Part shown: one piece after another, positions 63,340 to 64,000 of the stretch
Numbering within the stretch: the stretch's first letter is position 1
Layout of the letters: each line of letters opens with the position of its first letter
NCBI GenBank assembly: GCA_964470865.1
Contig: CAYYFR010000001.1
Location: forward strand, 1-64,000
Reading direction: 5' to 3'
DNA from: JAEUOS01 sp964470865
Lineage (GTDB): Bacteria; Pseudomonadota; Gammaproteobacteria; Burkholderiales; JAEUOS01
Length of the DNA: 64,000 nt
Translations under genes and position numbers: made by a program
The notes under the pieces: generated by a model
Database searches by the model: none
Seen by the model: the letters and a program-made list of their open reading frames with translations, nothing else
Told to the model about the DNA's origin: nothing

Positions 63340-64000
63340 CTATTTGCGGTCAGGTCGGATCGTGACGTACTGCGATGTTTCGCCGCGCTTGACCAAGACC
63401 GCGATCACACGCTTCAAATCAAGCTTGGTGACCAGGTCGTTGAACTGGCGCGCCGAGGTCACGTCGTTGTTCTGCATTTTCAGAATCACGTCACCCGCGC
63501 GCAGGCCGGCGCGTGCCGCAGCGCCGTCAACCGCGTCGACCATGACCCCGCCTTCGACCTTCAGTTCACGCCTTTTGGCGTCNNNNNNNNNNNNNNNNNN
63601 NNNNNNNNNNNNNNNNNNNNNNNNNNNNNNNNNNNNNNNNNNNNNNNNNNNNNNNNNNNNNNNNNNNNNNNNNNNNNNNNNNCAACCGCGTCGACCATGA
63701 CCCCGCCTTCGACCTTCAGTTCACGCCTTTTGGCGTCTGCCAGATCGGACACCACCAGTCCGATGGCGTTCGGCGGCACTTCTTTGTCTTTGCCGGGCGC
63801 CGGAGCAGCGCGCCCGGGCCGCTGGGCTACGCGATCCGGTTCCATCTCACCCAGCGTCAGGGAAAGCTCACGTGCAGCTCCGTTGCGCCAGACCTGCACT
63901 GCGACTTTCTGGCCGGGCTTGGTGTTGCCAACAATACGCGGCAGGTCCGTGTGCTTTTCCACCGGTTTGCCGTCGAAGCGCAGGATGACGTCGCCTTCCT
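63340..64000 (-). CDS. degP: DegP/MucD-type periplasmic serine protease, C-terminal PDZ region (partial)
   Basis: Only the 3' part is in the window; the catalytic domain lies beyond 64000. PDZ1 ends in GDVILRFDGKPVEKHTDLPR and the following strands. A Pro/Ala/Lys linker and PDZ2 (AGLRAGDVILKMQNNDV) follow, to a stop at 63340. The run of 100 N at 63583-63682 seems to interrupt the gene, but the flanks duplicate 55 bp. Joining them gives an uninterrupted frame through EGGVMVDAVDGAAARAG. Position before lepA suits the sigma-E-linked mucD. Confidence 0.88.
63528..63737. other. False gap: 100 N flanked by an identical 55-bp overlap
   Basis: Positions 63528-63582 and 63683-63737 are identical over 55 bp, with exactly 100 N between. 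These are contig ends that overlap by one assembly k-mer and were spaced instead of merged. The true sequence should be 155 bp shorter here. Confidence 0.95.

Overview
The window is a high-GC chromosomal segment that reads as a betaproteobacterium. This rests on gene order rather than on any single marker. Diagnostic blocks are tig-clpP-clpX-lon; tmk-holB-pilZ-tatD; ndk-rlmN-pilW-rodZ-ispG-hisS-yfgM-bamB; lepA-lepB-DUF4845-rnc-era-recO-pdxJ-acpS-nagZ downstream of a degP/mucD-type protease; and DUF2782-thrB next to polA. The sequence is a draft scaffold with three 100-N spacers at 49323, 55157 and 63583. The third is a false gap, because the same 55 bp lies on both sides of it.

Layout. 1-8540: tRNA-Ala(CGC), a sirohydrochlorin-chelatase-like gene, rng and a D-aminoacylase-type amidohydrolase on the minus strand; uvrD on plus; then a minus-strand group of a BPSS1780-type membrane protein, thrB, DUF2782 and a 55-codon internally deleted LOG-family gene. 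8667-16150: polA, a decayed two-component relic, a DadA-like oxidase, and a divergent VOC/TPP-enzyme pair. 16147-22841: NRDE, DUF4936 and ygfZ (minus) diverge from mltG-tmk-holB-pilZ-tatD-ankyrin (plus). 22917-32479: an orphan GspE/PilB-like ATPase, a metallophosphoesterase, lon, clpX, clpP, tig and tRNA-Leu(UAG), all minus.

32480-36547: a hypothetical gene, a compact unit (promoter, strong Shine-Dalgarno, 39-codon ORF, rho-independent terminator), then the squalene-forming hpnC-hpnD-hpnE genes of hopanoid synthesis. 36624-44483: the ndk-to-bamB operon (minus). 44633-48287: tilS, accA, a DNA-3-methyladenine glycosylase and DUF6352 (minus), divergent from a PP2C phosphatase that runs into gap 1. 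49423-55156: a separate contig with an extradiol-dioxygenase-like VOC gene and a complete livJHMGF branched-chain amino acid-type ABC transporter. 55257-64000: nagZ back to degP, all minus.

Most genes are housekeeping: proteostasis (Tig, ClpXP, Lon, DegP), envelope biogenesis (BamB, YfgM, RodZ, PilW, LepB, MltG, NagZ), replication and repair (PolA, HolB, UvrD, RecO, AlkA) and RNA maturation (RNase G, RNase III, RlmN, TilS). I saw no CRISPR array, prophage, integron or intact insertion sequence, and no clear new multigene system. The least explained items are the 39-codon unit before hpnC, the tandem repeats upstream of the GspE-like ATPase, the LOG-gene deletion and the two-component relic.
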